Below, piece after piece: positions 53,459 through 63,486 of a DNA stretch of 64,000 bases; the stretch's first letter is position 1; the number at the start of each line of letters is the position of its first letter. The DNA is taken from the NCBI RefSeq assembly GCF_029542085.1, contig NZ_CP107036.1, forward strand, positions 4,340,001-4,404,000. Reading direction: 5' to 3'. The notes beneath the pieces are model-generated. The model was not told where the DNA came from. It searched no databases and was given only the letters and a program-made list of their open reading frames with translations. This DNA comes from Sphingobacterium sp. ML3W (GTDB lineage Bacteria > Bacteroidota > Bacteroidia > Sphingobacteriales > Sphingobacteriaceae). A program made the position numbers and the translations under genes.

Positions 53459-54822
53459 ATGATTAGAAAAACCATTTTATTGCTCGTTACCCTGACTTGC
53501 TCGATTGTCGCATTCGCACAACAGCCAAGTAACATCACCGGAACGACAGATCCCTCCAAAGTAAAACGTGTCGGACTATTTAAAGTACTGAATGGCCGCT
53601 TGAAGGAAGTCGCTACATCTATTCCCGACGCATCAGGTCGATTTGCATTTCGCTTCACGCCTGAATACGAAGGATTGTATGCTGTTGGCAGTGGAAATGC
53701 CCAGAATCAACAGGGACTTTTCCGTTTTTACTTCAAGGGAAATGAGGAATTAAACCTAAAATTAAGTCAAAATGATTATGAATTAACAGGTAAAAATAGC
53801 CCAGAAAATGAAACGTTATACGCTTGGGACAAACAATCGAAAACTTTTCGCGATAAAGGCACCACTCCTGGCGGCATGAGTACTTATGTCGATTTCTTCC
53901 CCGAGGTAGAGGAATTTAAAGGAAAATTAGAAGGGATCAAAAAGAAGGTCAAGACCGGGAATCCGAATTTTGACAAATTCTTTCCCGAGCTAGTCGATTA
54001 TGATTTTGCCTATTATGCGATCTCTTATCTTTACATGCCGCGTACAGCCCACCCCAGCAAAGAGGAAATGAGCGATTTTTATACACAGTTCAACGCCGAT
54101 CGATACCTGACAACTGAATTATTAAAATTTCCCTATGGCTATTAAAATTTCCCTATGGCGACCGCTTTATGAGCAATATGATTTACCGCAAACTGGATCT
54201 GTCAACAAAACCAACATTTGATCAACAAGTTGCGGCAATCGGACCAGATGTACTGAAAGGACAATATGTCTTACAACGGCTTGAAGGAGCACGTTCCTAT
54301 GGTGACTTTCAGGAAATGAATGAGAAATACAAAAAATATTTTACGCTACCCGAGCAAATCGAACGGGCAAAAGTTGTAGAAGCCCGACTGGTCGAAACGA
54401 AAATCGGCGTACCTGCATTTCAATTTAATTACCCTGATATCAACGGAAAGAAAACAAGTCTTGCAGATCTTAAAGGCAAAGTTGTCTTAATTGACATGTG
54501 GGCAACCTGGTGTGGTCCATGCCGTGCCGAAGAACCGCATTGGGAAAAATTAAATGAAGAATTTAACGGAAAACCAGTTACGTTTGTAGGCGTATCAGTA
54601 GACCAGGATAAACCCAAATGGGACAGTTATGTGAAAGAGAAGAAACTAAAAGGTATCCAGCTGCACGCAGGTTCTGACAATGAACTTTCCAATGCTTACA
54701 AAGTCAATTCCATTCCGCGTTATATTCTGATTGACAAAGCCGGAAACCTCATTACCGCAGACAGTCCAAGACCAAGCGACCCCAAACTAAAAGCTTTGCT
54801 GGAAGAATGGATTAAAAAATAA
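53459..54822 (+). pseudogene. TlpA-type thioredoxin gene, frameshifted by a 20-bp tandem duplication
   Basis: Two frames, 53459-54145 and 54169-54822, are parts of one gene. A 20-bp unit starting TATTAAAATT is present twice in tandem (54120-54139 and 54140-54159), which shifts the frame and causes the stop at 54143. Removing one unit gives a continuous 447-residue protein like the one at 48087, with signal peptide (ending AFAQQ), DUF4369-like N-terminal half and C-terminal WATWCGPCRAEEPHW. The sequences on both sides look undecayed. The duplication is therefore recent, an assembly error, or a slippage switch. The N-terminal fragment lacks the active site. Confidence 0.88.
54120..54159 (+). 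repeat. Exact 20-bp tandem duplication
   Basis: The unit from 54120 to 54139 is repeated without change at 54140-54159. It lies inside the TlpA-type gene and is not a multiple of three, so it breaks the frame. Loss of one unit restores LLKFPYGDRFMSN. Confidence 0.95.
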
Positions 54823-54846
54823 AAACCCAATAACAACTTATCCTAA

Positions 54847-54882
54847 AAAAAGATCCCGGTCCAAATAAACCGGGATCTTTTT
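54847..54882. terminator. Bidirectional intrinsic terminator between convergent operons
   Basis: AAAAAGATCCCGGT (54847-54860) pairs with ACCGGGATCTTTTT (54869-54882), giving A/T tracts on both sides. It ends the rightward sigma/SusC/thioredoxin transcript and the leftward phospholipase transcript. Confidence 0.9.
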
Positions 54883-54937
54883 CTGTTCATATCGAATATG
54901 CCAACTGAATCCGTTTCGCTAGCTGTATCTTTGGTTT

Positions 54938-57409
54938 TTATCCCAATTGCGGATCAGTCTTCGAATGGCTTCCCGTTTCTACACGACCGGCAAACTGGCG
55001 AACAAATTTACTTCCAACAATCTGCAAAGTAACATCATACCAACCGTTAACCTTCTGAGATTCTACAACCCATTTTATAGATTTACCGGCACCCAATACT
55101 GTATTTTTTTTCCAGGAGCTATAGGCGTTATCTTTCACTTGAACATGAAGCGATTTGTCTCCTTTATTGCTCGCTTCCAGGATGAGATTCCCCGTGGGAG
55201 TACCTTTCTTTCCCATCTCATAAGTAGCGATAACAGACAAAGATTCTCCCTCACCTTTAAAGCTCCGCATAAACCCATTTGGCCCATATACCGTTAGGTC
55301 ATAATACCCATCTTTAAAGTCAGCTAGGTTCCAGTCAAAACTCAATTCCTCACCCGCGATAATCGCAAATGGCCAAAAACTTACACCATCTTTATAACTC
55401 GGTCCACTATACACATTAAAAGGGCTGCTCAGGGATTTCGCCCCGAAAATCTTATTGCCCGCGGACATCGTCAGTTTTACGTTGTCCTTATCAATAGATT
55501 CACTCGAATACAGCTCATATGCCAGCGCATTAGAATTTTTTTGACCTTTTTCCTGTCTTGCCAATTGTGCAGCTTTTCCGGTAGTCTGCAAAGCTTGCAT
55601 CTCATCTGCAGTCCATACATGGAAATTATTCGGTAGCGGTTTCGATTTGGCTTGATCAATTGCATAGATCTGTTGATTGCGATCCAAGAATGGCAGTTCT
55701 ACAGCAGTTCCTTCTTCTGCCTTACGAAATACCGAAGTCAGATCTCCTGTTATAGCACGCCGCCAAGAACTGATATTATGTTCTTTCACATCCTTACCAA
55801 GCTTCTTATCAAAGAAATACTCCATAAATTGAATGGTCGAAGTGATATCGCAGACCTCCGAATTGACCCAGCCGCCTTTGCTCCAAGGAGACGCAATGAT
55901 CAGAGGTACCCGATAGCCCAAACCAACCGGTCCCTCTGTGGCATGCTCCTTCTTCTCGCCACTGGCAAGTTCCTGCTCCAAACTCACATATTCATCGCTA
56001 TAATCCAATCCTGCTGAAGTTTTTCCCGATCGGGCATCTGCCGGATTAGGCGCTACAAACGGCGGAATATGGTCGAAGTAACCATCATTTTCATCGTAGT
56101 TCAGCATAAAAACCGTTTTCTTCCAAACCTCAGGATTTTCGGTGAGTATATTCAATATTTCGGACACATACCAAGCTCCATACATCGGCGCACTGGGATG
56201 GTCCGAAAAACATTGCGGGGCGACCAGCCAAGATACAGTAGGTAAATTTCCAGACTTCACATCCTTCCGAAACTGATGTAATACATCCCCTTTTGGTACA
56301 GTAATCTGCTCACCTTCATGTACAACAGTGGCGGTTTCACGATAAAACGTATCATCCTCATTTGTCTGAAAGGCACGCTCATGCAAAGCGATTTGCTCCT
56401 TTGGAAGTTGCTGGAATGCCTGTTCGGTGAGTCGCTCTAGCTGTTTCTTATAGCTGCCCAGCTGCTCCTGTTTTTGCTTAAGCTTATTTTGGGTTTTCTG
56501 TACACTTTCAGTTCCATTATTCGCTAATGCTTTTTCAAGCTCCTGGATCTCAGCAGGTAATTCAACGACACGCTTACGCATAAATTCCAAGTGGCTTTTT
56601 TTGAATTCAATATGGTATTGTGAAAACCACTCTAAGTTATTGTCTGTAAAATTACCTAACCATTCTTCTCCATGAAGACCGCTCTCCATACTAACTTCAT
56701 TCTGATATACCTTCCAAGGAATACTCGCAGCTTCCAGACGTTCAGGAAAAGTTTTCCAATGCGCCCAACGGTTGAAATAAATATCCGAATTACGAATCAA
56801 CGGTTTTGCTCCTTTATTGGGCACACAAGTGCCTGTCCAGAAAAAATGACGATTGGTTGTCGTACCTGTAATGGAGGAACAAAAATGCTGGTCACAGATG
56901 GTAAACGCATCGGCTAATGCATAATAGAAGGGTATATCTTCACGGGTATAATAGCCCATGGTTAGCGGTATCTCACTCAGCACTTTTCCACCTGGACGCT
57001 TTGCTTCAATCCAATTATCATGCTTACCCTGATTACGTGCCGCCATTTGATTTTCCCATGAATGGGGAAGATTTCCTGTCCAGGCGGCATTAGAATTCTT
57101 GATATCCAATCGAAAGGGTGAATAGGTCTTTCCTGAAGCTGAAGCCTGCAACCATACGGGATTTCCACTAGGCAACTCGATAGCTCTTGGATCATTAAAT
57201 CCCCGAACCCCTCTCAGTGTACCAAAACTATGGTCAAAGGAGCGATTCTCCTGCATTAACAAAACAATATGCTCGGCATCTAAAACAGAACTCCCCGCAA
57301 CTGGTTCAATCGCCAAAGCACGCTGTATCGCATCCGGTACAGCACTCTGTAAGCCAAAAACCCCAGCCAACAAGGAGGCCTTCTTGATAAAGTCTCTTCT
57401 ACTATCCAT
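54938..57409 (-). CDS. Phosphocholine-specific phospholipase C
   Basis: This 823-residue enzyme hydrolyses phosphatidylcholine or sphingomyelin to release phosphocholine. It starts with a Tat signal, SRRDFIKKASLLAG, followed by HIVLLMQENRSFDHSFGTLRG (about 47-67), the conserved start of bacterial phospholipase C and acid phosphatase AcpA relatives, with the Glu54-Asn55 and Asp59-His60 of the active site. FMLNYDENDGYFDHIPPFV and HFCSSITGTTTNRHF are further signatures. Two C-terminal beta domains (about 610-810) end it, the usual DUF756 pair. Length is slightly above the 690-730 common in Pseudomonas. It lies 163 bp after SusD, in the same direction, and may be part of that locus. Confidence 0.92.
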   Translation of the reverse strand: MDSRRDFIKKASLLAGVFGLQSAVPDAIQRALAIEPVAGSSVLDAEHIVLLMQENRSFDHSFGTLRGVRGFNDPRAIELPSGNPVWLQASASGKTYSPFRLDIKNSNAAWTGNLPHSWENQMAARNQGKHDNWIEAKRPGGKVLSEIPLTMGYYTREDIPFYYALADAFTICDQHFCSSITGTTTNRHFFWTGTCVPNKGAKPLIRNSDIYFNRWAHWKTFPERLEAASIPWKVYQNEVSMESGLHGEEWLGNFTDNNLEWFSQYHIEFKKSHLEFMRKRVVELPAEIQELEKALANNGTESVQKTQNKLKQKQEQLGSYKKQLERLTEQAFQQLPKEQIALHERAFQTNEDDTFYRETATVVHEGEQITVPKGDVLHQFRKDVKSGNLPTVSWLVAPQCFSDHPSAPMYGAWYVSEILNILTENPEVWKKTVFMLNYDENDGYFDHIPPFVAPNPADARSGKTSAGLDYSDEYVSLEQELASGEKKEHATEGPVGLGYRVPLIIASPWSKGGWVNSEVCDITSTIQFMEYFFDKKLGKDVKEHNISSWRRAITGDLTSVFRKAEEGTAVELPFLDRNQQIYAIDQAKSKPLPNNFHVWTADEMQALQTTGKAAQLARQEKGQKNSNALAYELYSSESIDKDNVKLTMSAGNKIFGAKSLSSPFNVYSGPSYKDGVSFWPFAIIAGEELSFDWNLADFKDGYYDLTVYGPNGFMRSFKGEGESLSVIATYEMGKKGTPTGNLILEASNKGDKSLHVQVKDNAYSSWKKNTVLGAGKSIKWVVESQKVNGWYDVTLQIVGSKFVRQFAGRVETGSHSKTDPQLG

Positions 57410-57572
57410 AAAAATATCTATTATATCTCTTATAAATTCAATGGTCTATCAGCGAATATATTCATTCGCTGGCGCTTTTCATGTAACGTTTTTAACAAAA
57501 ATCCCCTCACACGATTGATCTCATGCGCAGGGATAGTTTTGACGATAAAAATTCAACAGATCAAAGTATTAC

Positions 57573-59090
57573 CTATTTTAAGATCCACATCAATTGATTG
57601 ACATTATCAACACCCTCAAATTGTCTGGATACCGCAGCATCCACATTCTCCGTGTTGTAATCATACTCAACAGCAGGATATCTCCAGCGAACCGGTATCT
57701 TGCCTGGTGCTTCTGAGTTCAAGCTTGTCTCGGGATTGATTTTCCATTTTGGATATCCTGTTCTTCTATAATCATAATACGTATTAAACTCCGATTGCAG
57801 AAAACTGGCAAGATATTTTTGAGTAATAATTTCCTCAATTTGTGCCTCCGAACCAGTAGGCAATGTCAAATCACCGAGATAGGTACTGATATAAGCTGCA
57901 TCCAAGGACATCCCATGATGAAACTGTGCTGTATTAGGTGTATTATCAAAGATAAATTGCATCGATGCTTCTACACCTTTTTTGTGCCATGCCAATGCAG
58001 GTTCATTTATCCAGCCACGAACAGCTGCTTCAGCAATGATAAAACAAAGCTGCGCATAGGAAAGCTGCTGTGTCGGCTCACCTGTTGCGATCTCGGTATA
58101 GCGGTCATTCAGTTTAGAATAGTCATTGGAATTTTTAATATCTAGAATGTTATCGTATTTTAATGATGGGTCAATACCGACATAAGCATCAAAGTTCGCT
58201 GCTGTCATGCCTGCCGCAATCTTTTTCGGGGAAGGATTTCCATAATAGAATAGACGACGATCCGAACGCGATTTCAACCGATCAACGATTTCAGTTGACA
58301 TGGTCGGATAGATCGTAAAGTTATTTCCAACTTTATAAAAAGGGTATTGTTGTCCGCTTTTATCCGAACGTATCAGCTGGTAATTATCCGCATTTGCCGT
58401 AAAAATTGGCTTATTGGCAACGATCTGCTGAAAACGATTTTTGATATTTAAATCAGCATCACCTGCTTTCTTGCTCAGCTGCATTAAAACATTTAACGTG
58501 TAACTATTGACCAATTTGCGCCATTTTGTGGCATTTCCTCCATAAAGAGGGTCTCCAACAAAATTTTCCCCTGCGGCAAAGGCTTGATCAGCCAGTTCCA
58601 ATTCTTTTAGAATACCAATAAATACCTCCTTTTGTGTATCGTATTTAGGGAAGTATTGTTTATCCGTTTCTCCTTTTAATGCATCATGATAAGGTATATC
58701 ACCTAAATCCATGGTTGCTTCAAAGAATTTGACGGCACGGGCAAAATACATTAAACCCTCGTAGGATTTAGCCAATTTTTCTGACGTGGCGAACTTAGGC
58801 ATGAAGTGCGCATCATTTATTGCGCTCAAGCTCAATGTTCCAGACCCAAAACCGTTATATTGATAAGATTCGACAAATTCAGTCCAAACAATGTTTTTGT
58901 TGAGCATATAAGGCATTAGAAAACCTTTTTGTGTAGACTGATTGGCAAGATTTAGTATAATCCGTGTGGCAATCATGCCTGAAGTTACCTTGTCGGTTGC
59001 TTCAGGATTGGTATTGATATCTTCAAACTTGGAACAAGATATTGTTGTCCCAAAGAGTCCGATTAATAAATATGTGACTATTTTTTTCAT
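57573..59090 (-). CDS. SusD/RagB-like nutrient-binding lipoprotein (SusD-like 2 type)
   Basis: This 505-residue lipoprotein (GTTISC, Cys19) belongs to the SusD-like 2 group, shown by CSKFEDINTNPEATDKV near its start, YFARAVKFFEATMDLGDIPY and YAQLCFIIAEAAVRGWI further in. It binds the ligand at the outer membrane over its SusC partner, whose gene lies 26 bp upstream. Downstream is the phospholipase C gene. Phospholipid head groups or other phosphocholine compounds are possible ligands, though only the gene order suggests this. A short hairpin (57450-57471) lies between, without a T-run. Confidence 0.92.
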   Translation of the reverse strand: MKKIVTYLLIGLFGTTISCSKFEDINTNPEATDKVTSGMIATRIILNLANQSTQKGFLMPYMLNKNIVWTEFVESYQYNGFGSGTLSLSAINDAHFMPKFATSEKLAKSYEGLMYFARAVKFFEATMDLGDIPYHDALKGETDKQYFPKYDTQKEVFIGILKELELADQAFAAGENFVGDPLYGGNATKWRKLVNSYTLNVLMQLSKKAGDADLNIKNRFQQIVANKPIFTANADNYQLIRSDKSGQQYPFYKVGNNFTIYPTMSTEIVDRLKSRSDRRLFYYGNPSPKKIAAGMTAANFDAYVGIDPSLKYDNILDIKNSNDYSKLNDRYTEIATGEPTQQLSYAQLCFIIAEAAVRGWINEPALAWHKKGVEASMQFIFDNTPNTAQFHHGMSLDAAYISTYLGDLTLPTGSEAQIEEIITQKYLASFLQSEFNTYYDYRRTGYPKWKINPETSLNSEAPGKIPVRWRYPAVEYDYNTENVDAAVSRQFEGVDNVNQLMWILK

Positions 59091-59116
59091 TTGTAATCCG
59101 TGTTAAAAGGTTAAGA

Positions 59117-62100
59117 TTAGAAACTAAGGCTTACGTTAAAACCAAGGTAACGCATCGATGGAGAGTTCAGATCTTCTGAACCTGCATCCGGATCAGAGAA
59201 GCGATACTCTTTTGTCCATAAAAACAAATTCTGTCCAGTAACACCAATGCTCGCCTTTTTGGCTTTAAATCGGGAAGCTACTTCTTTTGGCAAATTGTAA
59301 CTTAATGAAACCTCCCTGAGCTTAATAAACGTTTCATCCCAAATATTCCGGGTACCGGAATAAGCTCTTTTCCAATAGTTTTCATAAGACACAACTGTTT
59401 CATTCGGCGCAAAAACACGCGTATCTTTTATAATCTGACCGTATTTATCGTAGCTTACCTCACCAGATACTATTTTCACCCCCTTGCCGATAAAAGTACG
59501 ATTACCATTAACCACCTCTTCATAGCGCTCTTTCGTGTCGGAATCAGGATGTGCTCCTGTCTGCCATAGACGCGCATTCATATTGGAATAGGATAAACCT
59601 TTGATACGCCCATCAAAACTAAAAGAGAGACTAAAATCTTTGTATTGGAATTGATTAGTAATTCCCCAAAACCATTTCGGGGCGGTGTAACCAAACAATC
59701 GCGCTGTATGTACAGCACTGACGGGCATGCCGGCAGCATTGTGGATAATCTCTCCATCTGGTGTGCGTTCCCAGTCTCGTGTCACATAATGGTCTGTACG
59801 CATACCTTCTTTTATATAAAGTGCATCTGCTGTATAGTCAGGGTCAAGTTTATGGTAGTATTGCAAATTCTGCGAAAGATTACCATTAACAGACCATTCA
59901 AAGTTCGCTCTGCGGATCGGAACCCCGCCCAAAGAGATCTCATGACCTCGGGTCATACGCTCTTCTTTTAAATTGATCAGACGTCCCCTAAAACCTGTCG
60001 TATGTGATATATTGCTATAATTGGGATCGGAGATATCCGCTTTAATATTATAACGTCTTCTAGCGTAGTAGGTGTAACTCCCTGTCAGACGATTGTTTAA
60101 AACAGCCCATTCCAAACCGAACTCGGTCATATCTTCCTTGGTAGGATTGATGGAATAGTCTTTTATAATATTCGGATACGAAGCCGTTGTCATACCATCC
60201 CAAACATTGTTGCTTACGCCAAACGTTTGGTTAATTTCGTACGGATCAGGTGGGTATACCGTAGATGCCCAGGACCCCCTTACCTTCAATAAATTCAGCC
60301 AATTTGGCTTTTGAATTAAGTCAGATACCACAACACTTCCCGATACTGACGGATAAAAATAAGATTTGTCCGGTAACATCGAATACCAGTCGTTACGAGC
60401 TGTACCTTCGATGAAGACCGCATTACGCCATGATAAAGACAAGCGACTGTATATACCATTACGCATTTCTTTGGTTTTACCCTCAACTGCAGAAACAGGC
60501 CCCGTGGAGTTACGCAGGGAATAAAAGCCCGGAATCGTAAGACCGTTTACTGTTGACGCTGTCATCGTATTATCCCTACGATAAAAAATAGATCCCCCCA
60601 CAAGCGCATCAATACCAAAATCACCAAAATTCTTCTTAGCAGTAAAGATAAAGTCATTGGTTGTACTAAAGCCATCTTGTTTTCTGGACCAGTATTTTCC
60701 TCTATTATCGTAACCTCCTGAGCCATCAAAACCGCCACGAGTGCCATAGATACCCATTGGATTGGTTTGTTCTCTTGAATTACCATAGTAATCATATCCA
60801 CTACGCACCAGGAAATTCCCCCAATCAGTCATTTTGTAATTTAAGGTAACTGCAGCATTCAATTTATTGACAAGTTCTGAACTTATTTTTTCATAAGCTG
60901 AGAGATAGGGATTATCGTACCAAGCTTTATAAAGCCAGTTTTGACTCACATTTTCTGTCTGCCAATAGTCTTTATATTGTGTTAGATCGTATTCTGGTCC
61001 TGTCCATACCAGGATATTATAGATATATCCCTGATTATTGTACCCCGAACCAAAGTCATTTGGAGCATGCCTTCTGTTGTATCCCAAGCGGGTCTCCAAA
61101 TTAACCTTATCAGATATTTTGGTTTCCCCAGCCACCGAAATATTGGTCATATTCAGCTTGGTGTTCGGATATTGACCCTTATTGAGAATATGGCTTATTG
61201 AGGTACGGATACTCCCGTTTTCCCCTTGGTTCGTAAAGCTGACAGAATTATTGGAAATAAATCCGGGTTCCAAAAAATTCTGGAAATTGTTTTTGCCCTT
61301 TGAAGTCAATTCGGTTTCTACGTCATCCATCTGCTTAGTAAACGGATTCCATTGCTTATATTTTCTGCCGATATCCAACTTGTCTCCCCAAACTTCATCG
61401 TCGGTATTGTATTTACCACCATATCCAGCTGAATAAGAAGACTGCACATTAGGAAGTGCTAAATAACCGGCAAAGAACATATTATTGGAGTTTACAGTTA
61501 TCTCTACCCCTCTTTGTGAAAGTCCTTTTTTAGTCGTAACCATTATTGCTCCACCTGCCCCTTCAATTCCATAGAGAGCCGCCGCTGTAGAGCCTTTTAG
61601 CACCGAAATATTTTCGATATTGTCAACAGCGATATCACGCAAACTCATGTTTTCATAAGCAACACCGTCAATCACCAATAAAGGATTTTTTCCACGAAGT
61701 TGTATATCTGGTGCACGGTTAAATTCAGTACTGTTCATAACACGCAACCCTGAAACACGGCCTGTTAACGTCGTTCCTACATCAACCCCCTTTACTTTGG
61801 CTAATTGGTCTCCTTTGATGTCCTGAACGGCATATCCCAGAGCTTTCTGCTCGCGCTTGATACCCAGAGCAGTTACGACGACCTCCTCCAGAGCCTCCGA
61901 GGATTTGGAAAGCCGAATCAGACTCGCGCCAGTTGCCGGCACTTCAATAAGCTCATACCCAATAAAAGAAACTTGCAGTATCGCATGATCTGAAACACTA
62001 GATAGCTTAAATGCCCCCGTTTGATCAGTCGTTGCAGCTATTGCTGTCCCCTTGACACGTATCGTGGCACCCCCAATCGGCAGGTTAGTCTCCTGATCAA

Positions 62101-62470
62101 CTATTTTTCCGCGCAGTTCCTTTTGTGCTACATGGAGCTTCTTACTTTCTGATTCAGTCTTCTCTTTCTTTGAAACCACATACAGCTTATCATCAATCTT
62201 TCTTACCTCAAGATGCCCGTCAGAAATCGTCCGGATGAATTGGGCAATCTCTTCCTTTTTTAATTTCTCAAGGTTAACTAATTCATTGATTTTTTGATCG
62301 GAGATAGAAGCATCATAGCCAAATTTTACATTGAACTTTTGTTCCATTTTGGCAAGAATTTTCCCGATTCCTTCCCCAGTCTTAAACTGCGTGGCCATGG
62401 TTTGAAGTGCTAAGGATTGAAATAGCAAAGCACCTCCCATAAGTTTTAAATAGTAATTGGTTCTTTTCAT
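59117..62470 (-). CDS. SusC/RagA family TonB-linked transporter with STN signalling domain
   Basis: This 1117-residue channel has a signal peptide (about 1-26, ending TMAT), an STN domain (about 34-105, ILAKMEQKFNVKFGYDASIS) that would contact the FecR protein, a carboxypeptidase-like domain (ELRGKIVDQETNLPIGGATI, about 118-195), a plug with EEVVVTALGIKREQKALGYA and LRGKNPLLVIDGVAYENM, and a barrel ending FNVSLSF. It starts 3 bp after the FecR gene, so sigma factor, FecR, SusC and SusD form one operon. Substrate entry and signal are coupled through the STN domain. No sugar hydrolase is adjacent. Confidence 0.94.
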   Translation of the reverse strand: MKRTNYYLKLMGGALLFQSLALQTMATQFKTGEGIGKILAKMEQKFNVKFGYDASISDQKINELVNLEKLKKEEIAQFIRTISDGHLEVRKIDDKLYVVSKKEKTESESKKLHVAQKELRGKIVDQETNLPIGGATIRVKGTAIAATTDQTGAFKLSSVSDHAILQVSFIGYELIEVPATGASLIRLSKSSEALEEVVVTALGIKREQKALGYAVQDIKGDQLAKVKGVDVGTTLTGRVSGLRVMNSTEFNRAPDIQLRGKNPLLVIDGVAYENMSLRDIAVDNIENISVLKGSTAAALYGIEGAGGAIMVTTKKGLSQRGVEITVNSNNMFFAGYLALPNVQSSYSAGYGGKYNTDDEVWGDKLDIGRKYKQWNPFTKQMDDVETELTSKGKNNFQNFLEPGFISNNSVSFTNQGENGSIRTSISHILNKGQYPNTKLNMTNISVAGETKISDKVNLETRLGYNRRHAPNDFGSGYNNQGYIYNILVWTGPEYDLTQYKDYWQTENVSQNWLYKAWYDNPYLSAYEKISSELVNKLNAAVTLNYKMTDWGNFLVRSGYDYYGNSREQTNPMGIYGTRGGFDGSGGYDNRGKYWSRKQDGFSTTNDFIFTAKKNFGDFGIDALVGGSIFYRRDNTMTASTVNGLTIPGFYSLRNSTGPVSAVEGKTKEMRNGIYSRLSLSWRNAVFIEGTARNDWYSMLPDKSYFYPSVSGSVVVSDLIQKPNWLNLLKVRGSWASTVYPPDPYEINQTFGVSNNVWDGMTTASYPNIIKDYSINPTKEDMTEFGLEWAVLNNRLTGSYTYYARRRYNIKADISDPNYSNISHTTGFRGRLINLKEERMTRGHEISLGGVPIRRANFEWSVNGNLSQNLQYYHKLDPDYTADALYIKEGMRTDHYVTRDWERTPDGEIIHNAAGMPVSAVHTARLFGYTAPKWFWGITNQFQYKDFSLSFSFDGRIKGLSYSNMNARLWQTGAHPDSDTKERYEEVVNGNRTFIGKGVKIVSGEVSYDKYGQIIKDTRVFAPNETVVSYENYWKRAYSGTRNIWDETFIKLREVSLSYNLPKEVASRFKAKKASIGVTGQNLFLWTKEYRFSDPDAGSEDLNSPSMRYLGFNVSLSF

Positions 62471-62473
62471 AAA

Positions 62474-63439
62474 TTACTTTTTATGGATGATTGTTTGATT
62501 AAATGCGGTATTAAGAATTTTTAAAGATTTTTCAAGATCGCTGGCAGGCAGATATCCTGTATAACTTGCTGCTTGAAATGAATCGATCAACTCTAGATTT
62601 TGATCGGGGTATAGGTTATTCAGATCCGCGACAATCTGCGATAGCGGAACGTTATTGAAAGACAATAGGTCATCTTTCCCATTTGAAGAAATGACTGTAT
62701 CTGCGATAGATACGTCAAATTGTTTTTGCCGTTTATCATAAGCCACCTGCTGGCCGGGATGGACGATAGAGGACTGCTGTCCATGTGATACCTTCACCTT
62801 TCCGTGGCTTAAGACCAGCCGACTACGTTGCGATGAGCAAATTAAATTAAATGCTGTCCCTAATACGCGTACGTCAAAATCTCCTGAATTTACAATGACA
62901 AAAGCTTTCTCGGGATTCTTAGCAACTTCAAAGAAAGCTTCTCCTGAAAGTTTTACCCGACGCAAACTATCTGCATTAAAATCAGATAGAATTTCGATAT
63001 ATGCCCCTTGACGAAGCGCAACCTGAGTACCATCAGAAAGCGTGAGCTGCTTGACAAATTTAGTCGGATTAGTATATCTTACAACGTTGAACTTGGTCTC
63101 AGTCTGCATCGATGGCACAATGTCCCAAAATAGAAATGCAAAACCAATCAATAGCAATGCTGCCGCTGCCGAGATTAAAACTCGCCATCTCCACCAAATA
63201 GGCTTCACTTTGGGCTCTAATTCAGTACCGGTAATCGTATAAAAAATATGGTCTGAAGTAGATTTATTCAAATCACTAGCGCGATCATCCAGTGCAATTA
63301 CCTCTTCTAGACTGGGCAGATCATCTTCATCGCAGGCAGTAAGTAAATCTAAAAATATGGTGTTTTCCTGTGGGGTTAGTTCCCCCAGTAAGTATTTTCG
63401 GTATAATGCAGCTAGTTTAGGATCCATCATTTTTGCCAT
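62474..63439 (-). CDS. FecR-family anti-sigma factor
   Basis: This 321-residue anti-sigma protein has an N-terminal cytoplasmic part with MDPKLAALYRKYLLGELTPQ, one membrane span (about 86-105, VLISAAAALLLIGFAFLFW) and a periplasmic FecR domain with LSDGTQVALRQGAYIEIL and KLSGEAFFEVAKNPEKAFVI. The C-terminal part, NVPLSQIVADLNNLYPDQNL, looks STN-like. Met1, Met4 and Met5 are all possible starts. It is placed between the sigma-factor gene (47 bp upstream) and the STN-containing SusC gene (3 bp downstream). It keeps the sigma factor inactive until the SusC protein meets its ligand. Confidence 0.92.
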   Translation of the reverse strand: MAKMMDPKLAALYRKYLLGELTPQENTIFLDLLTACDEDDLPSLEEVIALDDRASDLNKSTSDHIFYTITGTELEPKVKPIWWRWRVLISAAAALLLIGFAFLFWDIVPSMQTETKFNVVRYTNPTKFVKQLTLSDGTQVALRQGAYIEILSDFNADSLRRVKLSGEAFFEVAKNPEKAFVIVNSGDFDVRVLGTAFNLICSSQRSRLVLSHGKVKVSHGQQSSIVHPGQQVAYDKRQKQFDVSIADTVISSNGKDDLLSFNNVPLSQIVADLNNLYPDQNLELIDSFQAASYTGYLPASDLEKSLKILNTAFNQTIIHKK

Positions 63440-63486
63440 CGTTTAAATACATATACGTATCTAAAAGACGATAAGACGACGCTACA

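Noticed and set aside
55652..56017. 121-codon open frame on the + strand
   Set aside because: It is antisense to the phospholipase C gene and has no family resemblance.
57450..57471. Hairpin between SusD and phospholipase C as terminator
   Set aside because: The 8-bp stem has no following T-run on the minus strand, so it is weak evidence for termination.
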